Positions 26,950 to 35,788 of a stretch of 64,000 nucleotides of DNA are shown one piece after another. The notes beneath the pieces were generated by a model that was not told the DNA's origin, did no database searches, and saw only the letters and a program-made list of their open reading frames with translations. Positions within the stretch are counted from its first letter, which is position 1; every line of letters starts with the position of its first letter. The stretch spans positions 1 through 64,000 of the forward strand of contig NZ_JALQEM010000041.1 in the NCBI RefSeq assembly GCF_023630705.1, in the 5' to 3' direction. The stretch comes from Caballeronia sp. GAFFF1. GTDB lineage: Bacteria > Pseudomonadota > Gammaproteobacteria > Burkholderiales > Burkholderiaceae. Made by a program: the position numbers and the translations under genes.

Positions 26950-27432
26950 ATGGCTACGACCGACTGCTATCTGAAGATCGACGGAATCGACGGCGAGTCG
27001 AAGCACAAAGGGGCGGAAGGACAGATCGAAGTAATGAGCTTCAACTGGGGCGTGACCAACGCCAGCAATCCGACGACGGGAAGCGGCAGCGGCATCGGCA
27101 AGGCGTGCCCGGGCGTGTTCCAGTTCGTGCATCAATACGACAAGTCGGCGCCCACGCTGAAGAAGAGTTGCGCGAGCGGCAAGCATATCCCGACCGCGAA
27201 GCTCACCGTCAGCAAGGCGGGCGAGGGGCAAAAGGAATTCCTTACCGTGACGATGAAACAGGTGACGGTGACGAAGGTTTCGCTGGTGTGCGAGCCGGGC
27301 GGCCATCCCGAGCAGACCGTCGATCTGAGCTACGCGGACATCGAGTTCGAATACAAGCCGCAGGACGACAAAGGCGCGCTTGGCGGCGCGGTGAAATTCG
27401 GCTGGGACGTGCGCAGCACCGAAGTTCGCTGA
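26950..27432 (+). CDS. hcp: T6SS tube protein Hcp (TssD)
   Basis: ATG 26950 with GGAGG five bases upstream. The 160-residue Hcp reads MATTDCYLKIDGIDGESKHKGAEGQIEVMSFNWGV, FQFVHQYDKSAPTLKKSCASGKHI, AKLTVSKAGEGQKEFLTVTMKQVTVTKVS and DIEFEYKPQDDKGALGGAVKFGWDV. This is a normal-length Hcp whose hexamers stack into the secreted tube. It is first in the plus-strand unit; vgrG follows after 19 bp. Confidence 0.97.
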   Translation: MATTDCYLKIDGIDGESKHKGAEGQIEVMSFNWGVTNASNPTTGSGSGIGKACPGVFQFVHQYDKSAPTLKKSCASGKHIPTAKLTVSKAGEGQKEFLTVTMKQVTVTKVSLVCEPGGHPEQTVDLSYADIEFEYKPQDDKGALGGAVKFGWDVRSTEVR

Positions 27433-27451
27433 TCGACGACACGGTGCGCCC

Positions 27452-29806
27452 ATGTCAAACGTCGCCGCCGCGCAAAGTCCGCTCGTCACCGTCGATACAC
27501 CGCTCGGCGACGACTTGCGCATACTGGCCGTGCGCGCGAACGCGGAACTCGGGCGCATGCCGCGCGTCGAGTTGACGCTGGTATCGAAGCGCGCGGATAT
27601 CGACTTCGGGCGCATTCTCGGCAAGCGCGCGAGCGTATCGCTCGCGGTGCCCGGAGCGAAGCCGCGCGTCTTTGGCGGCTATGTCGTCGGCTTCCGGCAG
27701 ACGGGCATGCGCGGACGTCTGCACGTCTATGAAGCCGCGGTGCGGCCGTGGCTCTGGCTGCTTGCGCGGCGCAGCAACTGCCGCATCTTTCAAAACAAGA
27801 CGGTCGAAGAGATCGTTAAAACGGTATTTGCCGATCCGCTCTACAAAGGTCTGGAAACCGGCGAGATCAAGTGGAAGGCCAGTGCGCGCGCGCATCCGCC
27901 GCGCGTATATTGCGTGCAGTATCGCGAATCGGATTTCAACTTCGTGAGCCGCCTGCTGGAAGACGAAGGCATCTACTACTGGTTCCAGGACAGGGACGGT
28001 AAGGAATCGCTGATTCTGACCGATACGCTCGCCGCGCACGAAAGCGTCGCGGGCTGCGAGTCGCTGCCGTATGGCGCGGTCATGGCCGCCGGGGGGAGCA
28101 TCGAATATGTCAGCGAATGGCGCACGAATCACGCGATTGAAACGCGCAACTGGCTGCTCACCGATTACGACTTCAAGCATCCATCGCGGCCGCTGCAGAA
28201 GCAGGCCGTGAAGCACATGCAAGGCTTCGATGCGTTCACTGCGCTCGAAAACTTCGATTATCCCGGCGGCTATGTCGACGGCGATCACGGCGAGAGCCGC
28301 GCGAAAGCGCGCGCGGCCGAGTGGCGCGTGGAAGGCAGCGTGCCCGAGGATTTCGACATCAACTGGCACCAGGTCGACGCGCGCACCAACAGCCGCGGCG
28401 TGCGCGCGGGGGCGCTCATCAAGCTGACTCGTCATCCGCGCGCCGACCAGAACGCGCAGTATCTCGTCACGCGCACGCGCTATGAAATCGATATTGCGGA
28501 CTACGAAGCGTTAGATGGCGCGCAGGAGAATCGCTGCGAATGCTGGTTCTCCGCCATCGAGGCGAAACAGGCCTTCGCGCCCGCGCGCAGCGCGCGCAAG
28601 CCCTTCGTGCAAGGGCCGCAGACGGCGGTCGTCGTCGGTCCGGGCGGCGACGAGATCTACACGGACCAATACGGCCGCGTCAAAGTGCAGTTTTTCTGGG
28701 ACCGGCAAGGCAAGCGCGACGAAAACAGCTCGTGCTGGATGCGCGTGTCGCAGCCGTGGGCGGGCAAGGGCTGGGGCGCGATTGCGATACCGCGCGTGGG
28801 GCAGGAAGTGATCGTCGACTTTCTGGAAGGCGATCCGGACCGGCCGATCATCACGGGTCGCGTGTACAACGCCGAGCAGATGCCGCCTTACGACCTGCCG
28901 GCGAACATGACGCAGACCGGCATCAAGAGCCGCTCGACCAAGGGCGGCAGCGGCGCGAACTGCAACGAACTGCGCTTCGAGGACAAGAAGGGCGCGGAGC
29001 AGGTGCTGATTCACGCCGAGCGGAATCAGGATATCGAGGTCGAAAACGACGAGTCGCATTCGGTCGGGCACGATCGCACCAAGACCGTCAGTCACGACGA
29101 GACGACGACTGTGAAGCACGATCGCACCGAGCATGTCGGCAACAACGAAAGCATTTCGATCGGCGTCGATCGGAAGGAAACAGTCGGCAACAACGAAACC
29201 ATTGCGATCGTCGCGAACCGCACGGAGACGGTCGGCAAGAACGAGACGATCACGATCGGCGCGAACCGGACGATCCACGTCGAAGCCAGCGAGACGGCGA
29301 GCGTGAAGTTGCAGCGCACGCACGCGGTGGGCATCAACGAGACGATTGCGATCGGCGCGGCGCAGGAGGTCGCGATCGGCGCCTATCAGGCGGTTTCGGT
29401 GGGCGGGTATCAGAACATCGACGTGCGTTTGAGCCAGACCGTTTCGGTGGGCGCCAACCGCACGACCAGCATCGGCAAGAATTGCAAGCTCAGCATAGAC
29501 GGCGACCGCACGGTCGATGTCAAGGGCAACGTACAGGAGACGATCGGCAAGGCGCTCGCCATCAAGATCACGAAGGGGCGCTCGGTCAATGTGGGGGAAA
29601 GCGACGAGCTGAAAGTGGCCAAGACGGTCATCGTCGACGCGGGGGAGACGCTCACGCTCACATGCGGCAACGCCTCCGTCAGCCTCAAGAAGGACGGCAC
29701 CATCGCAATCTGCGGCAAGAGCATTACGGTCGATGGCAGCAGCGAGATCGCCATCAAGGGCGGCAGCGCCATCACCCTGAAGGCGTCTGATATTTCGCTT
29801 AACTAA
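27452..29806 (+). CDS. vgrG: T6SS spike protein VgrG (TssI)
   Basis: A 784-residue VgrG. Residues 1-370 are the gp27-like base (VYCVQYRESDFNFVSRLLEDEGIYYWF). About 400-475 is the gp5 OB-fold (YTDQYGRVKVQFFWDRQG, MRVSQPWAGKGWGAIAIPRVGQEVIVDFLEGDPDRPI). About 535-705 is a beta-helix needle built of repeats such as VGNNETIAI and VGKNETITIGANRT. No C-terminal enzymatic extension is present, so it is a structural carrier. Cargo is expected to be supplied through the PAAR-like and adaptor genes that follow. Confidence 0.97.
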   Translation: MSNVAAAQSPLVTVDTPLGDDLRILAVRANAELGRMPRVELTLVSKRADIDFGRILGKRASVSLAVPGAKPRVFGGYVVGFRQTGMRGRLHVYEAAVRPWLWLLARRSNCRIFQNKTVEEIVKTVFADPLYKGLETGEIKWKASARAHPPRVYCVQYRESDFNFVSRLLEDEGIYYWFQDRDGKESLILTDTLAAHESVAGCESLPYGAVMAAGGSIEYVSEWRTNHAIETRNWLLTDYDFKHPSRPLQKQAVKHMQGFDAFTALENFDYPGGYVDGDHGESRAKARAAEWRVEGSVPEDFDINWHQVDARTNSRGVRAGALIKLTRHPRADQNAQYLVTRTRYEIDIADYEALDGAQENRCECWFSAIEAKQAFAPARSARKPFVQGPQTAVVVGPGGDEIYTDQYGRVKVQFFWDRQGKRDENSSCWMRVSQPWAGKGWGAIAIPRVGQEVIVDFLEGDPDRPIITGRVYNAEQMPPYDLPANMTQTGIKSRSTKGGSGANCNELRFEDKKGAEQVLIHAERNQDIEVENDESHSVGHDRTKTVSHDETTTVKHDRTEHVGNNESISIGVDRKETVGNNETIAIVANRTETVGKNETITIGANRTIHVEASETASVKLQRTHAVGINETIAIGAAQEVAIGAYQAVSVGGYQNIDVRLSQTVSVGANRTTSIGKNCKLSIDGDRTVDVKGNVQETIGKALAIKITKGRSVNVGESDELKVAKTVIVDAGETLTLTCGNASVSLKKDGTIAICGKSITVDGSSEIAIKGGSAITLKASDISLN

Positions 29807-29841
29807 TGGTCTAGTCGACTTGTCATCGCCGGGAGAGAACC

Positions 29842-30300
29842 GTGTCCAATCTGTCCGAGATTCTATTGTCGATCAATCCGCCTGCGTCGATCGGCGCGGC
29901 GCGCGTGCTTGGCGCCGAGGACGGCGGCGTCGTCACTGTGCGGGTCGGCGGGACGGACCGCATGGCCGAATGCCACGTGCTCGCGACGGGCGGCGAGCCG
30001 GTCGCGCTATGCGCCGGCGACGACGTGCTCGTGTGGCTCGCGGATGCGTCTGCGAGCGGCGGCGTGGTGATCGGCAAGATCGTCGCTTATGCGCAGCCGA
30101 ACGCAATCTCCGCGGCCGCCGAACTCGCCGCCAGGCCGCCGAAGCTGTTGTTCGAAGCGCAGGGCGACATCGTGCTGCGCAACGGCGGCGCGCGGCTCAC
30201 GCTCGGCCGCGACGGCGACGTGGACCTCGTCTGCAAGCGGTTCACGGCGCGTGGGCACCGGCTGCTCGAGTTGCTGGCGCCCATGATCAAGCTCAACTGA
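29842..30300 (+). CDS. T6SS-associated DUF6484 protein
   Basis: GTG at 29842 with GGGAGA upstream. The 152-residue protein has an OB-like N-half (ASIGAARVLGAEDGGVVTVRVGGTDRMAECHVLATG, GDDVLVWLADASASGGVVIGKIV) and a C-half with LLFEAQGDIVLRNGGARLTLGRDGDVDLVCKRFTARGH. This resembles the DUF6484 family that accompanies vgrG/DUF2169 islands. It could pack on the VgrG beta-helix. Its role is not established. Confidence 0.75.
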   Translation: MSNLSEILLSINPPASIGAARVLGAEDGGVVTVRVGGTDRMAECHVLATGGEPVALCAGDDVLVWLADASASGGVVIGKIVAYAQPNAISAAAELAARPPKLLFEAQGDIVLRNGGARLTLGRDGDVDLVCKRFTARGHRLLELLAPMIKLN

Positions 30301-30311
30301 AGCCGGCCATC

Positions 30312-31673
30312 ATGCGCACGACGCTCGCGCTGACTGACGTTCCCGCCTGCCTCGGGCTCGAGGCGAGCTGGGTCGGGCCGCCGCGCCGACGCCCAGGTGA
30401 CACGCGCGCGCCGATCAGCGTGCGGCGGCTCACGGGCGACGTGGACGATACCCTTAGCTTCCGGCAGCACGCGGTGCGCGAATGCTTCGATACGGCGGCG
30501 GCGTTGCGCGTGCACCGCGAGCCGCTCGCGGGCGAGCCGTGGACACTTCCGGCCCGCGCCGAGAAGCGCCTGCTCGCTCAGGTCAACGCCATCGTCGCGC
30601 TCGGGCCCAATGCGCTCGCGCAGGTGATCCGACTCGCGCTCGATCCTGATCTCGATGACCCCGGGCGCGTCTTCGCGGCGCTTCTCACGCTCGGCATGGT
30701 CGACGATCAGGCGCTGCACATGGAAGCCCTGCGCATTCTTAGGAGCGCGGTCATGCGCAGCGCCTCGGAGGCGAGGGCGGCGGTGGAGGCGCTCGGACTC
30801 AGTCCGCATCCCGGGTTCGACGAGACGCTGGCGCTGCTGCTGCGCGACCCGCAAGCGCGCATTCGGGAGGCATGCGTCCGCGTGCTGGCGTTCAGGGGCA
30901 CGCTTTCGGAAGACGCATGGCACACCGCCGTGCGCGACGCGGACCTTGGCGTCAGCACGGCCGCCCTCGGCGCGCCGCTGGCGGGCTATGAGCCGGTTGC
31001 GTGCGAAGAAGCGCTCGAGCCATGCTTCGACATGCGTAATGCGGAAACGCGCGTGCGCCTGGCGTTGCGCGCGGGGGTGAGCATCGGCTCGGCGCGCGCG
31101 CACGATTTCGCGTCGTGGTGCATGCGCGGCGAAGCGCCCGGTTGGGCCGATGCGGCGCATTGCGTCGCGCTCTTCGGACGTGCGTCGGATGCACCCGCGA
31201 TCGCCCGGCTATTGCAAGGAGCCGATCCGCGGGTGGGTGTCCGAGCGGCGGCGCGGCTCGGCGTCGTCGATCTCGTGCCGCATCTGCTGTCGGTGCTGGC
31301 GCGGCACGCAGCCGATTCCGAGGCGGCCGTCGCCGCGCGGCGCGCCTTGCAGGCCATCACGGGCATTGCGTTCGAGACGTCCGATTCACGCGACGCGAAA
31401 GCCGGCGCGCGCGATGCCGCGTTGCGCTGGGAGCGGCACGCGTCGTCTTTCTATCCGGGCACGCGCTATCGCGGCGGCCATGCGCTGTCGCTCGCGCTGC
31501 TCCTCGAACTGCTGCGCGACGGCCCCGGCTCGCGCGAGGAACGCGACACGCTGTATCTGGAGATGCGCTCGGCGACTGCATCGCGCGTGCCGCGCTTCAG
31601 CGTGCACGATTTCGTCGGCGTGCAGCAGCGCGCGCTCCGGCGCATCGGCGCATGGCTGCGCGAACGGGACTAA
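30312..31673 (+). CDS. HEAT-repeat-like T6SS accessory protein (TIGR02270 type)
   Basis: ATG 30312 gives 453 residues. The sequence is all-helical with HEAT-like repeats, for example HPGFDETLALLLRDPQARIREACVRVLAFRG and RASDAPAIARLLQGADPRVGVRAAARLGVVDLVPHLLSVL. The C-terminus has RWERHASSFYPGTRYRGGHALSLALLLELLRDGPGSREERDTLYLEM. Length and layout match the TIGR02270 family found beside DUF2169 genes in T6SS islands. Probably a scaffold for effector loading (inference). It lies 11 bp after the DUF6484 gene. Confidence 0.75.
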   Translation: MRTTLALTDVPACLGLEASWVGPPRRRPGDTRAPISVRRLTGDVDDTLSFRQHAVRECFDTAAALRVHREPLAGEPWTLPARAEKRLLAQVNAIVALGPNALAQVIRLALDPDLDDPGRVFAALLTLGMVDDQALHMEALRILRSAVMRSASEARAAVEALGLSPHPGFDETLALLLRDPQARIREACVRVLAFRGTLSEDAWHTAVRDADLGVSTAALGAPLAGYEPVACEEALEPCFDMRNAETRVRLALRAGVSIGSARAHDFASWCMRGEAPGWADAAHCVALFGRASDAPAIARLLQGADPRVGVRAAARLGVVDLVPHLLSVLARHAADSEAAVAARRALQAITGIAFETSDSRDAKAGARDAALRWERHASSFYPGTRYRGGHALSLALLLELLRDGPGSREERDTLYLEMRSATASRVPRFSVHDFVGVQQRALRRIGAWLRERD

Positions 31674-31678
31674 ACGCC

Positions 31679-32701
31679 ATGGACGAGCCCGCGCTCCACA
31701 ATCACAGCGACCTGCTTGCGAACGTGCTGCCGATCATCGATCGGGAGGGCGCCGACGCGCGCATCGTGATCGTCAAGGCGGCGTACGACATCTGTCCCGG
31801 CGAGGAGTTGAAGCCGAGTCAAAGCCCCTGCGAAGTGCGCATGGGCGATGTGATGTGGGGACCACCGGAAATTCCGGATATCCGGCTGCCGGCCGACTAT
31901 GGCTTGCTCAAGCGCGGGACGGACTTCGTGCTCGCCGGCCACGCGATGCCGCCGTTGCTGCGTGCGCAAGCGAGCGCGGAAGTCGTTCTCATGGTGGCGG
32001 GGCGCGTGAAGCGCCTGCGCGTCTGGGGCCCTCGGCTTTGGCACCGTGCGCCGCGCGGCGTCGTGCCGGGCGCGAGCCTCGCGCTGACTGCGACGCCGCT
32101 TGCATGGTCGCGCGCATACGGCGGGCTGGATCTGAGCGATCCTGCCCGGCCGCTCGAAGAGGCGCGCAATCCGGTCGGAAGCGGCATAGCGCGGGATCAC
32201 GCGATGCTGGTCGGCAAGCCCGCGCCGCAGATCGAAGCGCTGGGCGTGCCCATCGGCGTGGCGGGGGGCCGCTACGAGCCCGCCGGATGCGCGCCCATCG
32301 GCCGCAGTTACGCGCCGCGCCGCCTGACGATGGGCACCTACGACGCCGGCTGGCTCAAGTCGGTGTATCCCGCGCGACCGGCCGATTATCGTGAAGAGCA
32401 CGAGAACTGCGCCCCGCCGGACCTTATCTTCGATCCGCCACTGCAGGGCGGCGAGCGTATCACGGCCGCGGGCGTGCATGCCTCGGCCGAACTCGGCTTC
32501 CGGTTGCCGAGGTGGCGCATCGCGATCGACGCGCTCATCGACGGCGCGCTGGTGCAGCGGCGTCCCGCGCTCGATACGGTCGTCATGGACAGCGACGCGC
32601 TCGTCGTGGAAATGGTGTGGCGCGCGATCTTCCGCTGTCCGCCGAAGATGCGCGACCGCTTCACTGCGATTCGCGTGCAGGCGAAGGAGTATCGGCCATG
32701 A
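31679..32701 (+). CDS. DUF2169 T6SS effector adaptor-type protein
   Basis: ATG 31679, five bp after the previous stop; the frame is open further upstream but lies inside the HEAT gene. The 340-residue protein contains IVIVKAAYDICPGEELKPSQSP, GDVMWGPPEIPDIRLPADYGLLKRGTDFVLAGHA, SRAYGGLDLSDPARPLEEARNPVGSGI and NCAPPDLIFDPPLQGGERI, characteristic of DUF2169. Members are genetically linked to vgrG, PAAR and effector genes, for example in Agrobacterium, where one has an adaptor role. It overlaps the next gene by ATGA. Confidence 0.85.
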   Translation: MDEPALHNHSDLLANVLPIIDREGADARIVIVKAAYDICPGEELKPSQSPCEVRMGDVMWGPPEIPDIRLPADYGLLKRGTDFVLAGHAMPPLLRAQASAEVVLMVAGRVKRLRVWGPRLWHRAPRGVVPGASLALTATPLAWSRAYGGLDLSDPARPLEEARNPVGSGIARDHAMLVGKPAPQIEALGVPIGVAGGRYEPAGCAPIGRSYAPRRLTMGTYDAGWLKSVYPARPADYREEHENCAPPDLIFDPPLQGGERITAAGVHASAELGFRLPRWRIAIDALIDGALVQRRPALDTVVMDSDALVVEMVWRAIFRCPPKMRDRFTAIRVQAKEYRP

Positions 32702-33762
32702 GCACGCTGAGCGCTCAGGCGGCGCTGGCACGGTGCGTCGCGTGGGATGCAGTGACGAGCCTCGGCGAGAGCGCCGCCGAAACGCTGCTGCTGCTGCGCG
32801 CCGGGCTGTGCAACGTGACAGAGTCACGCTTCGTCGATGCCGCCGGAAAGCGCGTCATGCTGTGTCGCGCGCCTACTGTGCCGCCGGAGATCGCGGGCGT
32901 CGAGCGCATTGAAATGCTCGGACACGACGCGCTCGACGGACTCTGCATGCGCCTGCGCGATGCGGGGCGCGACGTCCGCGACGCCATAAAGGGCCGCCGG
33001 CCGGCGTTGCTCTGTCTGTGCTTGTCGGCGCACTTTGCGGGCGATGAGGTAATTCGCCGTCTGCGCGAGTGCTTCGGCGCCGTGTTCAGCGGCATCGAGC
33101 TCGAAGTCTTTCCGTTCGGGCGCGCGGCCGGAGCTCCAGCGCTCGCGCGCGCGGTGCAACGGCTCGACGAAGGACGACTGGTGATTTGGGGCGGCGTCGA
33201 TTCGCTGCACGACTGGCGCGTGCTCGATGCGCTCGAACGGTCGCATCGTTTGCTGACGGACGACAACATCGACGGCGTGCGGCCCGGCGAAGCGGCGGCG
33301 TTCGTCGCGCTCGAAGCGGCCCGTGGGCGGACGGATGTCGGCGTCTACGGCATCGGCGCGGGACGCGAGCCGTATCCGGTGGGAACCGAGGCGACGTCGA
33401 GGGCCGCGGGGTTGAATGGCGCGCTGGATCGCGCGTTGCGGGCGCTGCGGGCGGCGGGCGAGCGCAGCAATGCCTGGCTGCTCGATGCGTCGCACGAGGA
33501 CTACGCGACGCATGAGCTGCAAAACGTGATTCCGCGTCTCGCGGATGTGCTGGGCCTGCGCGCCGGGTTGAACATGCCTTTGAAGGAACTCGGCGATCCG
33601 GGCGCCGCCGCGATGCCGCTCCTCGCCGTGCTGGCGGCGGAAGGTTGGCGTCTGGGCATCGCCGAGGACGACACAGCAGTCCTCACCGGCTGTTCCGATG
33701 ATGGCGCGCGTGGCGCCGTGCTGCTCGGCGCCACTGAAGCAGGGGAGGGACGCGCGACATGA
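32698..33762 (+). CDS. Thiolase / beta-ketoacyl-synthase-like T6SS accessory protein
   Basis: ATG 32698 overlaps the DUF2169 stop (ATGA). The 354 residues look like a thiolase-fold protein: LVIWGGVDSLHDWRVLDALERSHRLLTD and VRPGEAAAFVALEAARGRTDVGVYGIG mirror the ketoacyl-synthase core. No clear catalytic Cys-His-His set is visible, so it is probably a non-enzymatic relative. Such genes recur in DUF2169/DUF4150 islands and may act as loading factors. It overlaps the PAAR-like gene by ATGA, so the block is translationally coupled. Confidence 0.7.
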   Translation: MSTLSAQAALARCVAWDAVTSLGESAAETLLLLRAGLCNVTESRFVDAAGKRVMLCRAPTVPPEIAGVERIEMLGHDALDGLCMRLRDAGRDVRDAIKGRRPALLCLCLSAHFAGDEVIRRLRECFGAVFSGIELEVFPFGRAAGAPALARAVQRLDEGRLVIWGGVDSLHDWRVLDALERSHRLLTDDNIDGVRPGEAAAFVALEAARGRTDVGVYGIGAGREPYPVGTEATSRAAGLNGALDRALRALRAAGERSNAWLLDASHEDYATHELQNVIPRLADVLGLRAGLNMPLKELGDPGAAAMPLLAVLAAEGWRLGIAEDDTAVLTGCSDDGARGAVLLGATEAGEGRAT

Positions 33763-34127
33763 TCACTGCCAACAGCAAGGAGATTGCGGCCGAGACGAGC
33801 GGCCATCAGGTCGTCTACATGAATCCGAGCGTGTGCATTACGCCAGCGGCGCCGAGTCCGCTACCCGTGCCGTATCCTATCTTGACGGCCGACGGCACTG
33901 CGCGGCTTGACGATGACACGCGCCACGTGAAGATCGGCGGCAAGGCGGTGTTCACCCTCAAGTCCGTTGTGAGCGCCTGCAACGGAAATGAGCCGGGTAC
34001 CCAAAAGGAGGTGGTAAGCCTCAAGACGGGATCGAGCTGTTACATCCTGACCGGCAGCACGAACGTGAAGGCGGAAGGCGCCTATGTCGCGTTCACGGGC
34101 AGCTCCGGCATGGGCAATCAGATGTAA
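33759..34127 (+). CDS. PAAR-like (DUF4150) spike-tip protein
   Basis: A 122-residue DUF4150 protein with VYMNPSVCITPAAPSPLPVPYPILTADGTA, VKIGGKAVFTLKSVVSACNGNEPGTQKEVVSLKTGSS and GAYVAFTGSSGMGNQM. PAAR-like proteins cap VgrG and attach effectors. This one has no fused toxin, so the toxic activity is expected in the next gene, which starts 6 bp downstream. Confidence 0.85.
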   Translation: MITANSKEIAAETSGHQVVYMNPSVCITPAAPSPLPVPYPILTADGTARLDDDTRHVKIGGKAVFTLKSVVSACNGNEPGTQKEVVSLKTGSSCYILTGSTNVKAEGAYVAFTGSSGMGNQM

Positions 34128-34133
34128 GCGGCC

Positions 34134-34787
34134 ATGGCGGAAACTCAGGCAATGGTCCAGGCGAAGCTGGTGAAGGCTGGCAAGACTGACAGCATGAATT
34201 GCGCGCAGATATTCGCGCAGTTCGATCCGCCGATCGAGATGGGGACGCACGAAGAGATGCAGGGCACGCAGAAGGGCTATCAGGCCGAACATATTCTTCC
34301 TTGTTCCGCGATGCATGAGTCCGGGCGGTCAGGCCCGAAGTTCGGCGAGTGCGGCGACTACAGAACAAGCGCCGCATTGACCTGGATGGCGAGCGATGGA
34401 CAGTCTGCGGGTCAGGAGCACAAGCTACTGACCGATCCCATGAGGGAGTTCTCGCAGAAAAACGCACTGGCCGGCCGCAATGCGACGCGTGACGAATGGA
34501 TGGACGAGTACGAGAAGGCAACGAAGAAGGCCCTCAGAAATGGCGAGAAGAGGCGCAAGCTCAAGGACCCTTCGCTGGACCGTGACAGCCTAATCGACAA
34601 GGCGGCCAAGTGCATTCGCATTCTTGCCGAGCAGTCGTTCGACGAAATCGGTATCACGGCGAAGACGAAACTGCGTAATTCCTGGGACCCGACGAAGGAG
34701 CAAGCCGCAGCACACAAAGCTGCAGAAGCGGCGAAGCAAGCGGCAGCCAAGGCGGCAAAGAAGGCTGCATCCGGAAAACTCGCTTAG
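34134..34787 (+). CDS. Candidate T6SS effector with HNH-like AEHILP motif
   Basis: A 217-residue protein of no family I can name with certainty. It has an Ala/Lys-rich helical tail (KEQAAAHKAAEAAKQAAAKAAKKAA) and a central stretch YQAEHILPCSAMHESGR followed by GQEHKLLTDPMREFSQKNA. An (A/G)EH-I-(I/L)-P motif plus a downstream His/Asn resembles the metal-binding beta-beta-alpha fold of HNH-type toxin nucleases. It directly follows the PAAR-like gene and precedes two immunity or accessory candidates, the normal cargo position. It looks less GC-rich than the core genes. Nuclease activity is an inference. Confidence 0.6.
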   Translation: MAETQAMVQAKLVKAGKTDSMNCAQIFAQFDPPIEMGTHEEMQGTQKGYQAEHILPCSAMHESGRSGPKFGECGDYRTSAALTWMASDGQSAGQEHKLLTDPMREFSQKNALAGRNATRDEWMDEYEKATKKALRNGEKRRKLKDPSLDRDSLIDKAAKCIRILAEQSFDEIGITAKTKLRNSWDPTKEQAAAHKAAEAAKQAAAKAAKKAASGKLA

Positions 34788-34797
34788 GAGCTGAATC

Positions 34798-35772
34798 GTG
34801 AGTCAAGAGGAAATGAGCTCGGAAGTTCTTGCCGCAGCCGGAGCGGGCGACGAACTGTACTTGCTTTTCATTGATTACGACGAAGGCAACATCGCGAGCG
34901 CCACAGGCGACGTGTTCACGTTGCCCGCGCATCAGACCACAGGAACCGCTCCGCGAAGGGTTCTCGAGACGAGCGATTCATTGCGTTGCATGTGGGCCTC
35001 GCCGCAAGGATCCGTCTGGACCGGCAGCGCCGATGGCACCGTTGCGACCACTGCGCGCGTCGCGTGGCCGCCGCCCACGGGCGCGGTGCGTTATCGGACC
35101 GAAGCCGGTTCGCGGCCATGGTCGGCCACCGATCTTCCCGTGCTTCGGTCCACCCGATTGCCACCGAATATCACGGTCCTGTGGGGACTCTCGGACGACG
35201 ATGTCTACGCCGGTACTTACGGAGGCCACATCTATCATTGGGACGGCAGCGCGTGGATACAGCAATACGAAGGACCCGGCGACGGCGATCGGACCATTCG
35301 AGCGTTCGCCGGCGGTCCTGGCGATGTATATGCGGTTGGCGAGATGCAGACGTTGCTCCATTTCGATGGCACTGGGTGGAGAGCGTTGAGCGTGCCCGCC
35401 CCAGTCGACCTGAGCGAAAATCTGACCGGCATCTGCCGCGGCGAAGGGAAGGACATGCTGATCGCGGCATCCGGTGCACTGAGTCGTCTTCTTCAGGGGT
35501 CGGCTTCGGCTGGCTTCGTCGAATTCGGCCGATATGAAGTTCCGCTGCTGGGCATGGATAAATTGAACGACCGCATCCTCTTTGCTGCCGACGAGGGCGC
35601 GGCGGAATTGATCGGCCGGGATGTGCAGATGATCCGGACGAGCTTTCAGGCTGTGACAATCTGGATAGCGGGAGACCGCGTGTATTTTGTTCCCCCGGAT
35701 CAGCCTCCCCCGTCCGTCATCGAGTATGCGCCGTATTCGGACGGTTGGCCCTGGACGATACTCGAATTCTGA
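34798..35772 (+). CDS. Beta-propeller-like protein, candidate immunity or accessory factor
   Basis: GTG 34798 with AGGAG overlapping the previous stop codon. The 324-residue protein has repeated beta blades with Trp/Asp-Gly motifs: LRCMWASPQGSVWTGSADGTV, NITVLWGLSDDDVYAGTYGGHIYHWDGSAWIQQYEG, PGDVYAVGEMQTLLHFDGTGWRALS and DRVYFVPP. It has no signal peptide, so it is cytoplasmic. Position right after the putative effector suggests an immunity protein, but a structural role is also possible. Confidence 0.55.
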   Translation: MSQEEMSSEVLAAAGAGDELYLLFIDYDEGNIASATGDVFTLPAHQTTGTAPRRVLETSDSLRCMWASPQGSVWTGSADGTVATTARVAWPPPTGAVRYRTEAGSRPWSATDLPVLRSTRLPPNITVLWGLSDDDVYAGTYGGHIYHWDGSAWIQQYEGPGDGDRTIRAFAGGPGDVYAVGEMQTLLHFDGTGWRALSVPAPVDLSENLTGICRGEGKDMLIAASGALSRLLQGSASAGFVEFGRYEVPLLGMDKLNDRILFAADEGAAELIGRDVQMIRTSFQAVTIWIAGDRVYFVPPDQPPPSVIEYAPYSDGWPWTILEF

Positions 35773-35788
35773 ATCGACGAAGCGCCCC

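Noticed and set aside
29068..29560. Repeat-rich segment in vgrG as a possible DNA repeat element
   Set aside because: The repeats are protein-level beta-helix repeats of the VgrG needle with variable codons.
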